This document shows, one piece after another, positions 19,365 to 31,476 of a stretch of DNA of 64,000 nt. How positions within the stretch are numbered: position 1 is the stretch's first letter; each line of letters starts with the position of its first letter. The notes under the pieces were generated by a model. That model was not told the DNA's origin and did no database searches. It was given only the letters and a program-made list of their open reading frames with translations. The DNA comes from Rhizobium terricola. Lineage in GTDB: Bacteria; Pseudomonadota; Alphaproteobacteria; Rhizobiales; Rhizobiaceae. Location of the stretch: NCBI RefSeq assembly GCF_012927355.1, contig NZ_JABBGK010000001.1:1110649-1174648 (forward strand), in the 5' to 3' direction. The position numbers were made by a program, and so were the translations under genes.

Positions 19365-22286
19365 TTACTCCGCGGCCTGGGTCTTCTTCACCGGCCGGCG
19401 TTCCAGCAGCTCTTTCAGGAACTGGCCGGTATAGGAGCGTTCTTCCTTGACGATGTCCTCGGGCGTGCCGGAGGCGACGATCTCGCCGCCGCCGTCGCCG
19501 CCTTCGGGGCCAAAGTCGAGGATCCAGTCGGCGGTCTTGATGACCTCGAGATTGTGCTCGATGACCACCACCGAATTGCCCTGATTGACGAGTTCCTGGA
19601 GCATTTCCAGAAGTTTCGCCACATCGTGGAAATGCAGGCCGGTGGTCGGTTCGTCGAGGATGTAGAGGGTGCGGCCGGTCGATTTCTTCGACAGTTCCTT
19701 GGCGAGCTTGACGCGCTGCGCCTCGCCGCCGGAGAGCGTGTTGGCCTGCTGGCCGACCTTGATATAGCCGAGACCGACATCGAAGAGCGACTGCAGCTTG
19801 TCGCGCACGGCCGGCACCGCCGAGAAGAAGTCGACGCCTTCCTCGACGGTCATGTCGAGGACATCGGCGATCGACTTGCCCTTGAAGGTCACGTCGAGGG
19901 TTTCGCGGTTGTAGCGCTTGCCGTGACAGACGTCACAGGTGACGTAGACGTCCGGCAGGAAGTGCATCTCGATCTTGATGACGCCGTCGCCCTGGCAGGC
20001 CTCGCAGCGCCCACCCTTGACATTGAAGGAGAAGCGCCCCGGCTGATAGCCGCGTGCCTTCGCCTCCGGCAGGCCGGCATACCAGTCGCGGATCGGTGTG
20101 AAGGCACCGGTATAGGTCGCCGGGTTAGAGCGCGGCGTGCGGCCGATGGGGGACTGGTCGATGTCGATCACCTTGTCGATGAATTCGAAGCCGTCGATCC
20201 GCTCGTGCTCGGCCGGGTTTTCGCGCGCGCCCATGACGCGGCGGGCGGCCGCCTTGTAGAGCGTCTCGATCAGGAAGGTCGACTTGCCGCCGCCCGACAC
20301 GCCGGTCACGGCGGTGAACACGCCGAGCGGGATCGCCGCCGTCACGTTTTTCAGGTTGTTGCCCCTGGCGCCAACCACCTTGATCTGCTGGCCCTTCTTG
20401 GGCTTGCGGCGTTTGTCGGGCACGCCGACACCGAGTTCGCCGGTCAGATATTTGCCGGTCAGCGAATTCGGGTTCGCCATGATGTCCTGCGGCGTGCCTT
20501 GCGCGATGACCTGGCCGCCATGAATGCCGGCCGCCGGCCCGATATCGACCACATGATCGGCAGTCAGGATCGCGTCCTCGTCGTGTTCGACGACGATCAC
20601 CGTGTTGCCGATGTCACGCAGGTGTTTCAGCGTGTCGAGGAGGCGGGCATTATCGCGCTGATGCAGGCCGATCGACGGCTCGTCGAGAACGTACAGCACG
20701 CCGGTGAGGCCCGAGCCGATCTGGGACGCAAGCCGGATGCGCTGGCTCTCGCCGCCCGAAAGCGTGCCGGAATTGCGCGACATCGACAGATAGTCGAGAC
20801 CGACGTCGTTGAGGAACTGCAGGCGCTCACGGATCTCCTTGAGGATGCGGACCGCGATCTCGTTCTGCTTGGAGGTGAGCTTTCCAGGCAGGTCCTTGAA
20901 CCAGGCGCCGGCGACGCGGATCGACATCTCCGTCACTTCGCCGATATGCAGGCCGTTCACCTTGACCGCAAGCGCCTCCGGCTTGAGGCGGAAACCGGCG
21001 CAGGACGGGCAGGGGGCCGCCGACATGTAGCGCTCGATTTCCTCGCGGGCCCAAGCGCTGTCGGTTTCCTTCCAGCGACGTTCGAGGTTCGGCACGATGC
21101 CCTCGAAGGTCTTGGTCGTGGTGTAGGATCGCGCACCGTCGGCGTAATGGAAGTCGATCTTCTCGTCGGTCCCGTGGAGGATCGCCTTCTGGGCCGCTTC
21201 GTTGAGCTCCGACCACTTGTTCGAGAGCTTGAAGCCATAGGCCTTGCCGAGCGCCTCGAGCGTCTGGTTGTAATAGGGCGAAGCCGACTTCGCCCAGGGC
21301 GCGATCGCGCCGTCATTCAGGCGCCGATGCATCTCAGGCACGATCAGTGCCTCGTCGATCTTCTGCTGCGAGCCGAGGCCGTCACAGGTCGGGCAGGCGC
21401 CGAAAGGGTTGTTGAAGGAGAAGAGACGCGGCTCGATCTCCGGAATGGTGAAACCGGAAACCGGGCAGGCGAATTTTTCGGAAAACAGCACGCGCTCGTG
21501 GGTTTCGTTCAACGACTTGTTGGCCGAGCCACCGGCGGCGGTCTCCTCGAGCGGCAGCGGCTTGTCGGCGAATTCCGCGACGGCCAGACCGTCGGCGAGC
21601 CGCAGGCAGGTCTCGAGGCTGTCGGCGAGGCGCGAGGCGATGTCCGGGCGCACGACCACGCGGTCGACCACTACGTCGATGTCATGCTTGTACTTCTTGT
21701 CGAGCGTGGGCGCCTCGGCAATCTCGTAGAACTGCCCGTCGATCTTGACGCGCTGGAAGCCCTTCTTCATCAGCTCGGCAAGTTCCTTCTTGTACTCGCC
21801 CTTTCGTCCGCGGATCATCGGCGCCAGGATGTAGAGGCGCGTCCCCTCTTCGTAAGCAATGATGCGGTCGACCATCTGGGAGACCGTCTGGCTCTCGATC
21901 GGCAGGCCGGTCGCCGGCGAATAGGGCACGCCGACGCGGGCAAAGAGCAGGCGCATGTAGTCGTAGATCTCGGTGACCGTGCCGACCGTCGAGCGCGGGT
22001 TGCGCGAGGTCGTCTTCTGCTCGATCGAGATCGCCGGCGAAAGGCCTTCGATCTGGTCGACATCCGGCTTCTGCATCATCTCGAGGAACTGACGGGCATA
22101 GGCCGAAAGGCTCTCGACGTAACGCCGCTGACCTTCCGCATAGATCGTATCGAAGGCGAGCGACGACTTCCCCGAACCCGAAAGCCCGGTCATGACGATG
22201 AGCGCGTTGCGCGGCAGATCGAGGTCGATGCCCTTCAGATTGTGCTCGCGCGCGCCGCGGATGGAAATGGTTTTCAGTTCACTCAT
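19365..22286 (-). CDS. uvrA: Excinuclease ABC subunit A
   Basis: DNA-damage sensor of nucleotide excision repair. The 973-residue protein has two ABC modules: Walker [15 protein letters not shown] near residue 32, a first signature [14 protein letters not shown], a second Walker [12 protein letters not shown] and signature [14 protein letters not shown]. Three Cys pairs are visible ([20 protein letters not shown] with [10 protein letters not shown]), including the C-terminal zinc finger. The ATG at 22286 ([12 protein letters not shown]) is the family start; a TTG seven codons upstream is rejected. A LexA box lies 150 bp upstream, shared with divergent ssb. Confidence 0.98.
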   Translation of the reverse strand: MSELKTISIRGAREHNLKGIDLDLPRNALIVMTGLSGSGKSSLAFDTIYAEGQRRYVESLSAYARQFLEMMQKPDVDQIEGLSPAISIEQKTTSRNPRSTVGTVTEIYDYMRLLFARVGVPYSPATGLPIESQTVSQMVDRIIAYEEGTRLYILAPMIRGRKGEYKKELAELMKKGFQRVKIDGQFYEIAEAPTLDKKYKHDIDVVVDRVVVRPDIASRLADSLETCLRLADGLAVAEFADKPLPLEETAAGGSANKSLNETHERVLFSEKFACPVSGFTIPEIEPRLFSFNNPFGACPTCDGLGSQQKIDEALIVPEMHRRLNDGAIAPWAKSASPYYNQTLEALGKAYGFKLSNKWSELNEAAQKAILHGTDEKIDFHYADGARSYTTTKTFEGIVPNLERRWKETDSAWAREEIERYMSAAPCPSCAGFRLKPEALAVKVNGLHIGEVTEMSIRVAGAWFKDLPGKLTSKQNEIAVRILKEIRERLQFLNDVGLDYLSMSRNSGTLSGGESQRIRLASQIGSGLTGVLYVLDEPSIGLHQRDNARLLDTLKHLRDIGNTVIVVEHDEDAILTADHVVDIGPAAGIHGGQVIAQGTPQDIMANPNSLTGKYLTGELGVGVPDKRRKPKKGQQIKVVGARGNNLKNVTAAIPLGVFTAVTGVSGGGKSTFLIETLYKAAARRVMGARENPAEHERIDGFEFIDKVIDIDQSPIGRTPRSNPATYTGAFTPIRDWYAGLPEAKARGYQPGRFSFNVKGGRCEACQGDGVIKIEMHFLPDVYVTCDVCHGKRYNRETLDVTFKGKSIADVLDMTVEEGVDFFSAVPAVRDKLQSLFDVGLGYIKVGQQANTLSGGEAQRVKLAKELSKKSTGRTLYILDEPTTGLHFHDVAKLLEMLQELVNQGNSVVVIEHNLEVIKTADWILDFGPEGGDGGGEIVASGTPEDIVKEERSYTGQFLKELLERRPVKKTQAAE

Positions 22287-22436
22287 GGACAGGTCTCGAC
22301 TGGACAAAGCTCTCAGGGAAGGGCGCTCGGGAGGAGAGCTCTCCTTATTTAGTCACGGCGACCGCCCTGTCGAGCCGCCTCAGCCGTTTCTCGGGGATGA
22401 TTCCGATTCTATTGACAGCATCCTAGCGAAACACTA

Positions 22437-22451
22437 GAACAAATAAAGAAC
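22437..22451. promoter_or_regulatory. LexA (SOS) box between uvrA and ssb
   Basis: GAAC-AAATAAA-GAAC is an exact match to the direct-repeat SOS operator of alphaproteobacteria (GAAC-N7-GAAC, read as GTTC-N7-GTTC on the other strand). It lies between the divergent uvrA and ssb genes, 113 bp from the ssb start and 151 bp from the uvrA start, so it may control either or both. Confidence 0.9.
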
Positions 22452-22563
22452 ATTTTCGCTGTGGATGGCGTGGATAAACCGCGCACCATGGTCAAGTCTT
22501 GGTTTAAGGTGTCGCGATTGTGATTTTGGAAGTCGCCGCACCGGCGACGGCAGGGTGAGAGTT

Positions 22564-23082
22564 ATGGCTGGCAGCGTCAACAAGGTAATTTTGATCGGCA
22601 ATCTGGGCGCCGACCCGGAAATTCGCCGAACCCAGGATGGTCGACCGATCGCCAACCTGCGCATTGCCACCTCGGAGAGCTGGCGCGACCGCAACACCGG
22701 CGAGCGCAAGGAAAAGACCGAGTGGCACACCGTGGTGATCTTCAACGAAGGTCTGTGCAAGGTGGCCGAGCAGTATCTGAAGAAGGGCTCGACGGTCTAT
22801 GTCGAGGGCCAGCTGCAGACCCGCAAGTGGCAGGACCAGAGCGGCCAGGACCGGTATTCGACCGAAGTGGTTCTGCAGGGCTTCAATGGCAACCTGACCA
22901 TGCTGGGCGGTCGCGGCGAGGGCGGTGGTGCATCGCGCGGCAACGACTTCGGCGGCGGTTATGGCGGCGGTGACGACTATGGCGCGCCGGCCCCTTCGCG
23001 CGGCGGTTCGCAGCGCGGTGGCGCAAGCGCCCCTCCGTCGGGCGGATTTTCGCGCGATCTGGATGACGACATCCCGTTCTGA
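22564..23082 (+). CDS. ssb: Single-stranded DNA-binding protein
   Basis: Tetrameric ssDNA-binding protein for replication, recombination and repair. The 172-residue product has an N-terminal OB fold ([18 protein letters not shown], then [23 protein letters not shown]), a Gly-rich flexible linker (residues about 118-160) and the acidic tip DDDIPF that binds partner proteins. The ATG at 22564 is chosen over one 99 bp upstream because the family starts [10 protein letters not shown] and GGGTGAGAG lies just before it. Confidence 0.97.
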   Translation: MAGSVNKVILIGNLGADPEIRRTQDGRPIANLRIATSESWRDRNTGERKEKTEWHTVVIFNEGLCKVAEQYLKKGSTVYVEGQLQTRKWQDQSGQDRYSTEVVLQGFNGNLTMLGGRGEGGGASRGNDFGGGYGGGDDYGAPAPSRGGSQRGGASAPPSGGFSRDLDDDIPF

Positions 23083-23106
23083 GCCTGTTTCGCCAATGAG
23101 ACTATG

Positions 23107-23131
23107 CGGGGGCCACGGCCCCCGTTTCTTG
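23107..23131 (+). terminator. Rho-independent terminator of ssb
   Basis: A GC-only 8-bp stem (CGGGGGCC / GGCCCCCG, 23107-23124) with a very tight loop is followed by TTTCTTGTTGT. It lies 24 bp after the ssb stop. Confidence 0.75.
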
Positions 23132-23241
23132 TTGTACGAGCCTGTTTTCGGACGCTGATCACCATCACTTGATCGCGGTCAAGGAAATGCCGCGATCCGC
23201 CGCTACTGTACGGGTCGTACGGGATAACGGTAGAAGGTTCC

Positions 23242-23580
23242 ATGCTGCGACGCTTTACGGTCATGTTGCTGGCGATGCTGTTGATGGCGACACCGTTCGC
23301 CTCGGCATCCATGGCATGTGCGATCGCCGTTCCGGGCGCATCGGCACAGCATGACATGCATCTCCGCAAGGTCGGCACTCATCATGGCAAGGACGCACCG
23401 GTCGCCCCCACCATGAAATCTTGTGCCATGCTCACCTGTGCGGTTTTCCAGGCGACCGCCCCGACCGAAATCCCCCGCTTCGTTCCGCAGGTCATGGCGG
23501 GCAGTTTCGACTGCCGCATGCCGCGGCTTGCCGGCCATTGCCCGGTCCCGCTTCTCGGTCCTCCTCGAAATCAGGCGTGA
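23242..23580 (+). CDS. Small secreted Cys/His/Met protein next to a multicopper oxidase
   Basis: A 112-residue protein with an N-terminal signal peptide (MLRRFTVMLLAMLLMATPFASA). The mature part carries spaced His and Cys (AQHDMHLRKVGTHHGKD, then KSCAMLTCAVFQ) and ends Pro-rich. I do not recognise a family with certainty. Its place 62 bp upstream of a Met-rich multicopper oxidase in the same direction suggests a periplasmic copper-binding or copper-delivery role, which is inference from context and residue content. Confidence 0.65.
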   Translation: MLRRFTVMLLAMLLMATPFASASMACAIAVPGASAQHDMHLRKVGTHHGKDAPVAPTMKSCAMLTCAVFQATAPTEIPRFVPQVMAGSFDCRMPRLAGHCPVPLLGPPRNQA

Positions 23581-23642
23581 CGGCCGCGGCACTGCGCCGC
23601 GCTTCTCCGCATCTCCCGATTTCTCACGGCAGGATTGCCGAC

Positions 23643-25163
23643 ATGAGGACTGAAACCATGTACAGACGCCAATTCATGACCGGCCTTCTGGCCGGGGCGG
23701 CCGCTTGCGCCGTCAAGCCCGCACCCTCGACTGCCGGCCAGACCTCCAACCCGGCCGCCGGTAGCTCTACTCCCCCGGCATCCGCCGCCCATCGTCTTGC
23801 GGTGACCAGCCGCACGATCGAGGTGAGGGGCAAGGCCGCCAAAGTCTTCGGACTGACGCGGCCCGACGGCCGCCCCGGTTTGACGCTCGACGCCGGCGCG
23901 CTTTTCGACGTGGAACTTGCCAACCAGACCGGCGAGGCGACGCTGATCCACTGGCACGGCCTGACCCCACCCTGGGAACAGGACGGCGTGCCCGACAATC
24001 CGGCGGCCTTGCTCGGGCCAGGTCAGACCCGACGCTACGGTTTTCCGGTGGGTGCCGGTGGCACCCATTGGATGCATGCCCACACGCTCCAGGAACAGGC
24101 GCTTCTCGCCGCACCGCTGATCGTGCGCACCGCCGATGACCGGCAGCGCGACGAACAGGAGGTGATCATGCTGCTGCATGACTTCTCCTTCCGCTCTGCA
24201 GAGGAACTGCTTGCCGATCTCCAGGGCGGGGGCGGGCACGCCGGCATGGGGATGAATATGGGCGGCATGTCCGGCATGACACACGATATGGGCGGCATGA
24301 CGATGCCGGGAATGATGATGGGAGACCCGCGGACGGCGCCGATGATGGGCGGAGCCATGGGCATGATGGGCATGGACCTCAACGACATCGACTATGATGC
24401 CTATCTCGCCAATGACCGGAGCCTCGACGATCCTGAGATCCATCGCGTGGAGAAGGGCGGTGCCGTGCGGCTGCGCATCATCAACGGGGCTACGGCGACC
24501 GCGTTCACGATCCACACCGGCAGCGTGTCCGCCGAACTCATCGCCGTCGATGGACAGCCGGTGGCCCCGGTCCCTGGCCACCGCTTTCCGATGAGCATGG
24601 GTCAGCGCATCGACCTCAGGATGACGCTGCCGCAGGGGGATGGCGCCTACCCGATCCTGGCGTTGCGCGAGGGGGCGGTCGAACGAACTGGGATGATCCT
24701 GGCGACCGCGGGTGCCACGATCAGCAAGATCGCGCCATCGGGCGAGGCGGCCGCGCCCCTGGTCGACCTTGGTATCGAAGGAGTGTTGCGTCCCCTCGCT
24801 CCGATCTCCCGTGGTACCGTCGCCCGCCGCCATCAACTGATGCTGACCGGCAACATGCGCGGTTACACCTGGTCGATCCAGGGCGCCGCGCCGTGGGTCA
24901 GAAAGGGTGAATGGGTGGAGGTCTCGTTCATGAACCATTCGATGATGTCCCACCCGATGCACCTGCATGGTCATCACTTCCAGGTGGTCGGCATCAACGG
25001 ACGGCGGTTCGAGGGTGCATGGCGCGACACGGTACTGGTGCCGAGCATGTCGAGCGTCGAGATCGCCTTCGAGGCTGGCAATGCGGGTCGCTGGCCGCTC
25101 CACTGCCACCACCTCTACCATATGGCAACCGGGATGATGACCTTCGTCGACTACGGGGCATAA
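23643..25163 (+). CDS. Multicopper oxidase with Met-rich insert
   Basis: A 506-residue periplasmic oxidase, probably a cuprous or metal oxidase of the CopA/CueO type. A Tat-like signal is present (YRRQF then a hydrophobic stretch; start at 23643 or 23658). Copper ligands are visible: HWHG (about 103), HWMHAHT, SHPMHLHGHHF and HCHHLYHMATGMM near the C-terminus (type 1 with the T2/T3 histidines). Residues about 200-245 form a Met-rich segment with repeats such as MGGMSGM and MPGMMMG, a feature of copper-resistance oxidases. It follows the small secreted protein and probably forms a copper-tolerance unit with it. Confidence 0.9.
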   Translation: MRTETMYRRQFMTGLLAGAAACAVKPAPSTAGQTSNPAAGSSTPPASAAHRLAVTSRTIEVRGKAAKVFGLTRPDGRPGLTLDAGALFDVELANQTGEATLIHWHGLTPPWEQDGVPDNPAALLGPGQTRRYGFPVGAGGTHWMHAHTLQEQALLAAPLIVRTADDRQRDEQEVIMLLHDFSFRSAEELLADLQGGGGHAGMGMNMGGMSGMTHDMGGMTMPGMMMGDPRTAPMMGGAMGMMGMDLNDIDYDAYLANDRSLDDPEIHRVEKGGAVRLRIINGATATAFTIHTGSVSAELIAVDGQPVAPVPGHRFPMSMGQRIDLRMTLPQGDGAYPILALREGAVERTGMILATAGATISKIAPSGEAAAPLVDLGIEGVLRPLAPISRGTVARRHQLMLTGNMRGYTWSIQGAAPWVRKGEWVEVSFMNHSMMSHPMHLHGHHFQVVGINGRRFEGAWRDTVLVPSMSSVEIAFEAGNAGRWPLHCHHLYHMATGMMTFVDYGA

Positions 25164-25196
25164 GCGCCGGAGGAACGGCGCCTTCGCTTGGAAGGG

Positions 25197-25826
25197 TCAG
25201 ATCCCGAAGGCGGATCTGACCCCGTCCACCACGAATTGCACCGACAGCGCGGAGAGAAGCACACCGAGCAGGCGGGTCAGCAGTGCCCGGCCGGTCACGC
25301 CGAGGAAACGGTTGAGCCGTTCGGCGAGCGACAGCGCCAGGAAAACCAGTGCGACGCAGGCGCCGATGACGAGGATCAACTGCACCTTGCCGACCACATC
25401 GCCCATCGTGCCGGCGATGAGCACGGTCGCCGAGATCGCACCGGGTCCGGCGATCAGCGGGATAGCCAGCGGGAAGACCGCGAGATTGTGGATATGGTCC
25501 TTGGTGATCGCCGCGTCGGTGGTCTTTTCCTTACGCTCGTTGCGCTTCTCGAAAATCATCTCGAAGGAGATGGCAAACAGCATAAGGCCGCCGGCAATGC
25601 GGAAGGCGCCCATCGATATGCCGAGCGCGCCGAGGATCGCGGCGCCGAACAGGGCGAAGACGGCGAGGATGGCGAAGGCGATCAGAGAGCCACGGACGGC
25701 GACCTGCTTGCGCTCGCCACGGGTCATTCCCTGGGTCAGCCCGAGGAAGAGCGGGGCGAGACCCGGCGGGTCGACGGTCACGAGCAGAGTCGTGAAGGCA
25801 TTGATCATTACATCGGTGCCGGCCAT
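25197..25826 (-). CDS. MarC family membrane protein
   Basis: A 209-residue inner-membrane protein of six predicted helices. It has the MarC/UPF0056 signatures VTVDPPGLAPLFLGLTQGM near the N-terminus and AIPLIAGPGAISATVL in the second half. MarC was once linked to antibiotic resistance in E. coli but is now regarded as a protein of unknown function. The ATG at 25826 has the ribosome site GGGGGAAAG. It diverges from gyrA. Confidence 0.9.
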   Translation of the reverse strand: MAGTDVMINAFTTLLVTVDPPGLAPLFLGLTQGMTRGERKQVAVRGSLIAFAILAVFALFGAAILGALGISMGAFRIAGGLMLFAISFEMIFEKRNERKEKTTDAAITKDHIHNLAVFPLAIPLIAGPGAISATVLIAGTMGDVVGKVQLILVIGACVALVFLALSLAERLNRFLGVTGRALLTRLLGVLLSALSVQFVVDGVRSAFGI

Positions 25827-26016
25827 GGCTTTCCCCCAATTCGGCCGATATTTAAATGCCAGCGGCTCCGCCTTTGCAAGTTCTTGATCTGCCTGCCTTT
25901 CCAGCGCCGCAAAAGAGCTGTTTATAACCGCTGCGCGAAGGGGCGCGAAATTGGCGCATGACGCCCCTTTCGGCTATAAACTGACGAGTGATTCCGAACC
26001 AAGATCGTGACCTGAT

Positions 26017-28800
<2,784 letters not shown>

Positions 28801-28819
28801 GGATTGGAACAAAAAAAAG

Positions 28820-28843
28820 CCCGCCGGAAACGGCGGGTTTTTT
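28820..28843 (+). terminator. Rho-independent terminator of gyrA
   Basis: Perfect 7-bp stem CCCGCCG / CGGCGGG with a GAAA tetraloop, an A-run before it and six T residues after it. The flanking A-run makes it able to act on the minus strand too. Confidence 0.93.
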
Positions 28844-28964
28844 AATGGACGATCCTGTCGATCTTCGGGAGCATGCAGGCGTTGATCGGCGAGACGAGCA
28901 GCAGGTGGTCCGGTCAGGAGCCGGAAGACATGCCACCTCAGCGGGTCATTCGACCCGCCGCACA

Positions 28965-29099
28965 TCAGAAGACCTTGTGGCGCTCCATCAGGGCCTTGAA
29001 ATCCTCGCTCTCGCGCCGCAGCGCGCTGATCGTCGAGGCAACCGAAGCGACGAACATGCCGCTGATCAGGGCGGCGAGAACCGTCAAAGTGATGAACAT
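28965..29099 (-). CDS. Small single-helix membrane protein (44 residues)
   Basis: A 44-residue reading frame opening MFITLTVLAALISGMFVASV, one membrane helix over about residues 3-24, then a charged tail (ALRRESEDFKALMERHKVF). The start has a very strong ribosome site, GGAAGGAAG, six bases before the ATG, which is the best evidence that it is real. Function unknown. It is the leftmost of three leftward micro-genes between gyrA and coaD. Confidence 0.65.
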   Translation of the reverse strand: MFITLTVLAALISGMFVASVASTISALRRESEDFKALMERHKVF

Positions 29100-29159
29100 G
29101 GTCTTCCTTCCTTTCTCCAGCGGTTGAACGTCTTGTAGCGTGAGAGTTTTTAAGTCCGA

Positions 29160-29312
29160 TTAATGCCCGAAGGTGTGATAGTGGGCAGTCAGCGGAGGAC
29201 CGTAGGAATTCGCTGCAGCCTTGTCGTTCATGTAGAAGGTCGCAGATGTGGCAAGCATTGCCGTCATCATCGCCACCCAAACCAGATTGATCATCGTAAC
29301 CTTGTCGTGCAT
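29160..29312 (-). CDS. Small single-helix membrane protein (50 residues)
   Basis: A 50-residue frame: a short charged start (MHDKVT), one hydrophobic segment from residue 7 to about 27 with unusually many Met (MINLVWVAMMTAMLATSATF) and a His/Tyr-rich end (AHYHTFGH). A GAAAGGACC element precedes the ATG. No family recognised. It lies 60 bp upstream of the 44-residue gene in the same direction. Confidence 0.6.
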   Translation of the reverse strand: MHDKVTMINLVWVAMMTAMLATSATFYMNDKAAANSYGPPLTAHYHTFGH

Positions 29313-29395
29313 GGAAGTGGTCCTTTCGGAATACGGCAGGCACTGCCGTCAGAATGCGCGGAGCGAGAATTCGTTCCAGCGTCATTAAATCGTTT

Positions 29396-29557
29396 TTAAT
29401 AGGGGCGAGCTGAAACGCGCCTTAACGTTCCGTTCATCTGGCGTTCATCTTCGCGCCGGTTCGGCTCGCCGGTTTCGATATAGGCGCGAACGAGAAGCAG
29501 CGCGAACTCGGTGAAGAGCGCGGCGGCGACGGCGAAAATGGCGAGAAGTGCGAGCAT
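29396..29557 (-). CDS. Small single-helix membrane protein (53 residues)
   Basis: A 53-residue frame with an N-terminal helix (MLALLAIFAVAAALFTEFAL) and a basic, hydrophilic remainder (NRREDERQMNGTLRRV). The start at 29557 lies six bases after AAGGGG; an ATG two codons earlier is less well placed. No family recognised. Third of the micro-gene group between gyrA and coaD. Confidence 0.55.
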   Translation of the reverse strand: MLALLAIFAVAAALFTEFALLLVRAYIETGEPNRREDERQMNGTLRRVSARPY

Positions 29558-29753
29558 TATCATCCCCTTGCATCCGCGGGGCGGCATCTTTGTCTGCCCC
29601 GATGACACCCTTATGGAACAACGCCGCTGAAGCCGCCTTGAATGGCACATTCATTCATCGTTCATCTTCGGGGAGGGGGCGGAGAACTGCCCAAATCACT
29701 TGCGGTAGCAGCTCTTCCATGACAAAAGGCGTCGAAACAACCATCGGGCTGCC

Positions 29754-30248
29754 ATGACGATCGCATTCTATCCCGGCTCATTCGATCCGATGACCAATGG
29801 TCATCTCGACGTGCTCGTTCAGTCGCTGAACGTCGTCTCCAAGGTGATCGTCGCGATCGGCATTCATCCGGGCAAGACGCCGATGTTCAGCTATGATGAA
29901 CGGTCTGAGCTCATCCAGAAGGCGATCGCCGAAACCCTGCCTGATCGTGCCGGCGACGTTTCGGTTGTCTCCTTTGATGGCCTCGCAGTCGACGCGGCCC
30001 GGCGGAACGGCGCAACGCTCCTTGTGCGGGGGCTGCGCGACGGCACCGACCTCGACTACGAAATGCAGATGGCGGGCATGAACTACCAGATGGCACCGGA
30101 CCTGCAGACCATCTTCCTGCCGGCCGGTACGGCCTCGCGGCCCATTACCGCCACATTGGTGCGCCAGATCGCCTCCATGGGCGGCGATGTCAGTGCCTTC
30201 GTGCCGCCCATCGTCTTTCAAGCGCTGAAATCCAAGCTTTCACGCTGA
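29754..30248 (+). CDS. coaD: Phosphopantetheine adenylyltransferase
   Basis: Transfers an adenylyl group from ATP to 4'-phosphopantetheine, the fourth step of coenzyme A synthesis; a cytosolic hexamer. The 164-residue product carries the nucleotidyltransferase motif [15 protein letters not shown] (T/HxGH type), [19 protein letters not shown] and the C-terminal ISSSLVR-like element as [10 protein letters not shown]. Length and start are normal. The periplasmic cyclophilin gene follows after 26 bp in the same direction. Confidence 0.97.
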   Translation: MTIAFYPGSFDPMTNGHLDVLVQSLNVVSKVIVAIGIHPGKTPMFSYDERSELIQKAIAETLPDRAGDVSVVSFDGLAVDAARRNGATLLVRGLRDGTDLDYEMQMAGMNYQMAPDLQTIFLPAGTASRPITATLVRQIASMGGDVSAFVPPIVFQALKSKLSR

Positions 30249-30274
30249 TCATCACCGATGCCTTTGGAGCGATC

Positions 30275-30844
30275 ATGAAACTCTTTCAAATTGCCGCTGC
30301 CTTTTTCCTTGCCGTCGCCACCGCAGGTGCGGCCAACGCCGCTTCCGACGACAACTATCTGACCATCCAGCTGAAGGACGGTCCGGTCGTCATCGAGCTC
30401 TTGCCGGATGTTGCGCCCAAGCACGTCGCCCAGATCAAGGAACTGGCCACAAAGGGCGAGTACGACAACGTCGCCTTCCATCGCGTCATCGAGGGCTTCA
30501 TGGCCCAGACCGGCGACGTTCAGTATGGCGACATGGAAAACGGCTTTGATGCGAGAGCGGCCGGAACCGGCGGTTCCAGCCTGCCGGATCTTCCGGCCGA
30601 GTTTTCCAACGTGCCGTTCGAACGCGGCACGATCGGCATGGCGCGTTCGCAGGACCCGAACTCGGCCAATTCGCAGTTCTTCATCATGTTTGCCGATGGC
30701 GGCTTCCTGAACGGCCAGTACACGGTCGTCGGCAAGGTCGTCGCAGGCATGGAATATGTCGACAAGATCAAGCGTGGCGAAGGCGGCAACGGCGAGGTTT
30801 CCGACCCGGACCGCATGATCAAGGTCAGCGTCGGCAAGAAGTAA
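30275..30844 (+). CDS. Periplasmic peptidyl-prolyl cis-trans isomerase (cyclophilin)
   Basis: A 189-residue cyclophilin with a signal peptide (residues 1-22, ending AANAA), hence periplasmic. The cyclophilin core is complete: FHRVIEGFMAQTGD (catalytic Arg and Phe/Met wall), GTIGMARSQDPNSANSQFFI and the final VDKIKRGEG. It is followed after 35 bp by a second, leaderless cyclophilin of very similar core sequence, so the two look like a tandem duplication split between compartments. Confidence 0.93.
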   Translation: MKLFQIAAAFFLAVATAGAANAASDDNYLTIQLKDGPVVIELLPDVAPKHVAQIKELATKGEYDNVAFHRVIEGFMAQTGDVQYGDMENGFDARAAGTGGSSLPDLPAEFSNVPFERGTIGMARSQDPNSANSQFFIMFADGGFLNGQYTVVGKVVAGMEYVDKIKRGEGGNGEVSDPDRMIKVSVGKK

Positions 30845-30879
30845 GAAACGGGCTTTTGCCCCAAAGAGGAGACAAGAAC

Positions 30880-31389
30880 ATGGCCGAGATCAAGGATCCC
30901 GAAAACACCGTCATCATGGAAACCACCAAGGGCAAGGTCGTCATCGCGCTCTTCCCGGATCTGGCCCCCGGCCATGTCGCCCGCATCAAGGAACTGTCGC
31001 GCGAAGGCGCCTATGACGGCGTCGTGTTCCACCGCGTCATTGAGGACTTCATGGCGCAGACCGGCGACGTGCAGTTCGGCAAGCAGGGTTCGGACAGCTT
31101 CAACCCGGGCCGCGCCGGCATGGGCGGTTCGCAGAAGCCGGACCTGAAGGCTGAATTCTCCGCCACTCCGCACGTGCGCGGCACCTGCTCCATGGCCCGT
31201 TCGCAGAACCCGAACTCGGCCAATTCGCAGTTCTTCATCTGCTTCACCGATGCGCCGTGGCTCAACAAGCAGTACTCGGTATGGGGCCAGGTCATCGAAG
31301 GCATGGACGTCATCGACCAGATCAAGAAGGGCGAGCCGGTTCGCGATCCCGATTCGATCGTTTCGATGAAGGTCGCAGCCGACGCCTGA
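30880..31389 (+). CDS. ppiB: Cytosolic peptidyl-prolyl cis-trans isomerase (cyclophilin)
   Basis: A 169-residue cyclophilin without signal peptide. It shows the same catalytic blocks as the preceding gene (FHRVIEDFMAQTGD, SMARSQNPNSANSQFFICF, YSVWGQVIEGMDVID). The ATG at 30880 follows AGAGGAGAC; an in-frame start eight codons earlier overlaps the intergenic ribosome site and is rejected. Part of the run coaD, cyclophilin, cyclophilin, DUF606, queA, tgt. Confidence 0.93.
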   Translation: MAEIKDPENTVIMETTKGKVVIALFPDLAPGHVARIKELSREGAYDGVVFHRVIEDFMAQTGDVQFGKQGSDSFNPGRAGMGGSQKPDLKAEFSATPHVRGTCSMARSQNPNSANSQFFICFTDAPWLNKQYSVWGQVIEGMDVIDQIKKGEPVRDPDSIVSMKVAADA

Positions 31390-31476
31390 TCGACGGTTAC
31401 GTCACCATGCCGCCGGCCCCGGCAAAGGGGCTGGCGGCTTTTTCCGTTTTTGGCCATCTGGCACAGGGACATGACC

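Noticed and set aside
19278..22352. Long open frame antisense to uvrA (over 1000 codons)
   Set aside because: A high-GC shadow of uvrA codons; Asp/Arg/Leu-rich composition and no domain; uvrA itself is certain.
23168..23183. CTTGA...TCAAG upstream of the copper pair as a CueR/HmrR operator
   Set aside because: Arms are short and the spacing does not match a MerR-type promoter, so it is only mentioned as a possibility.
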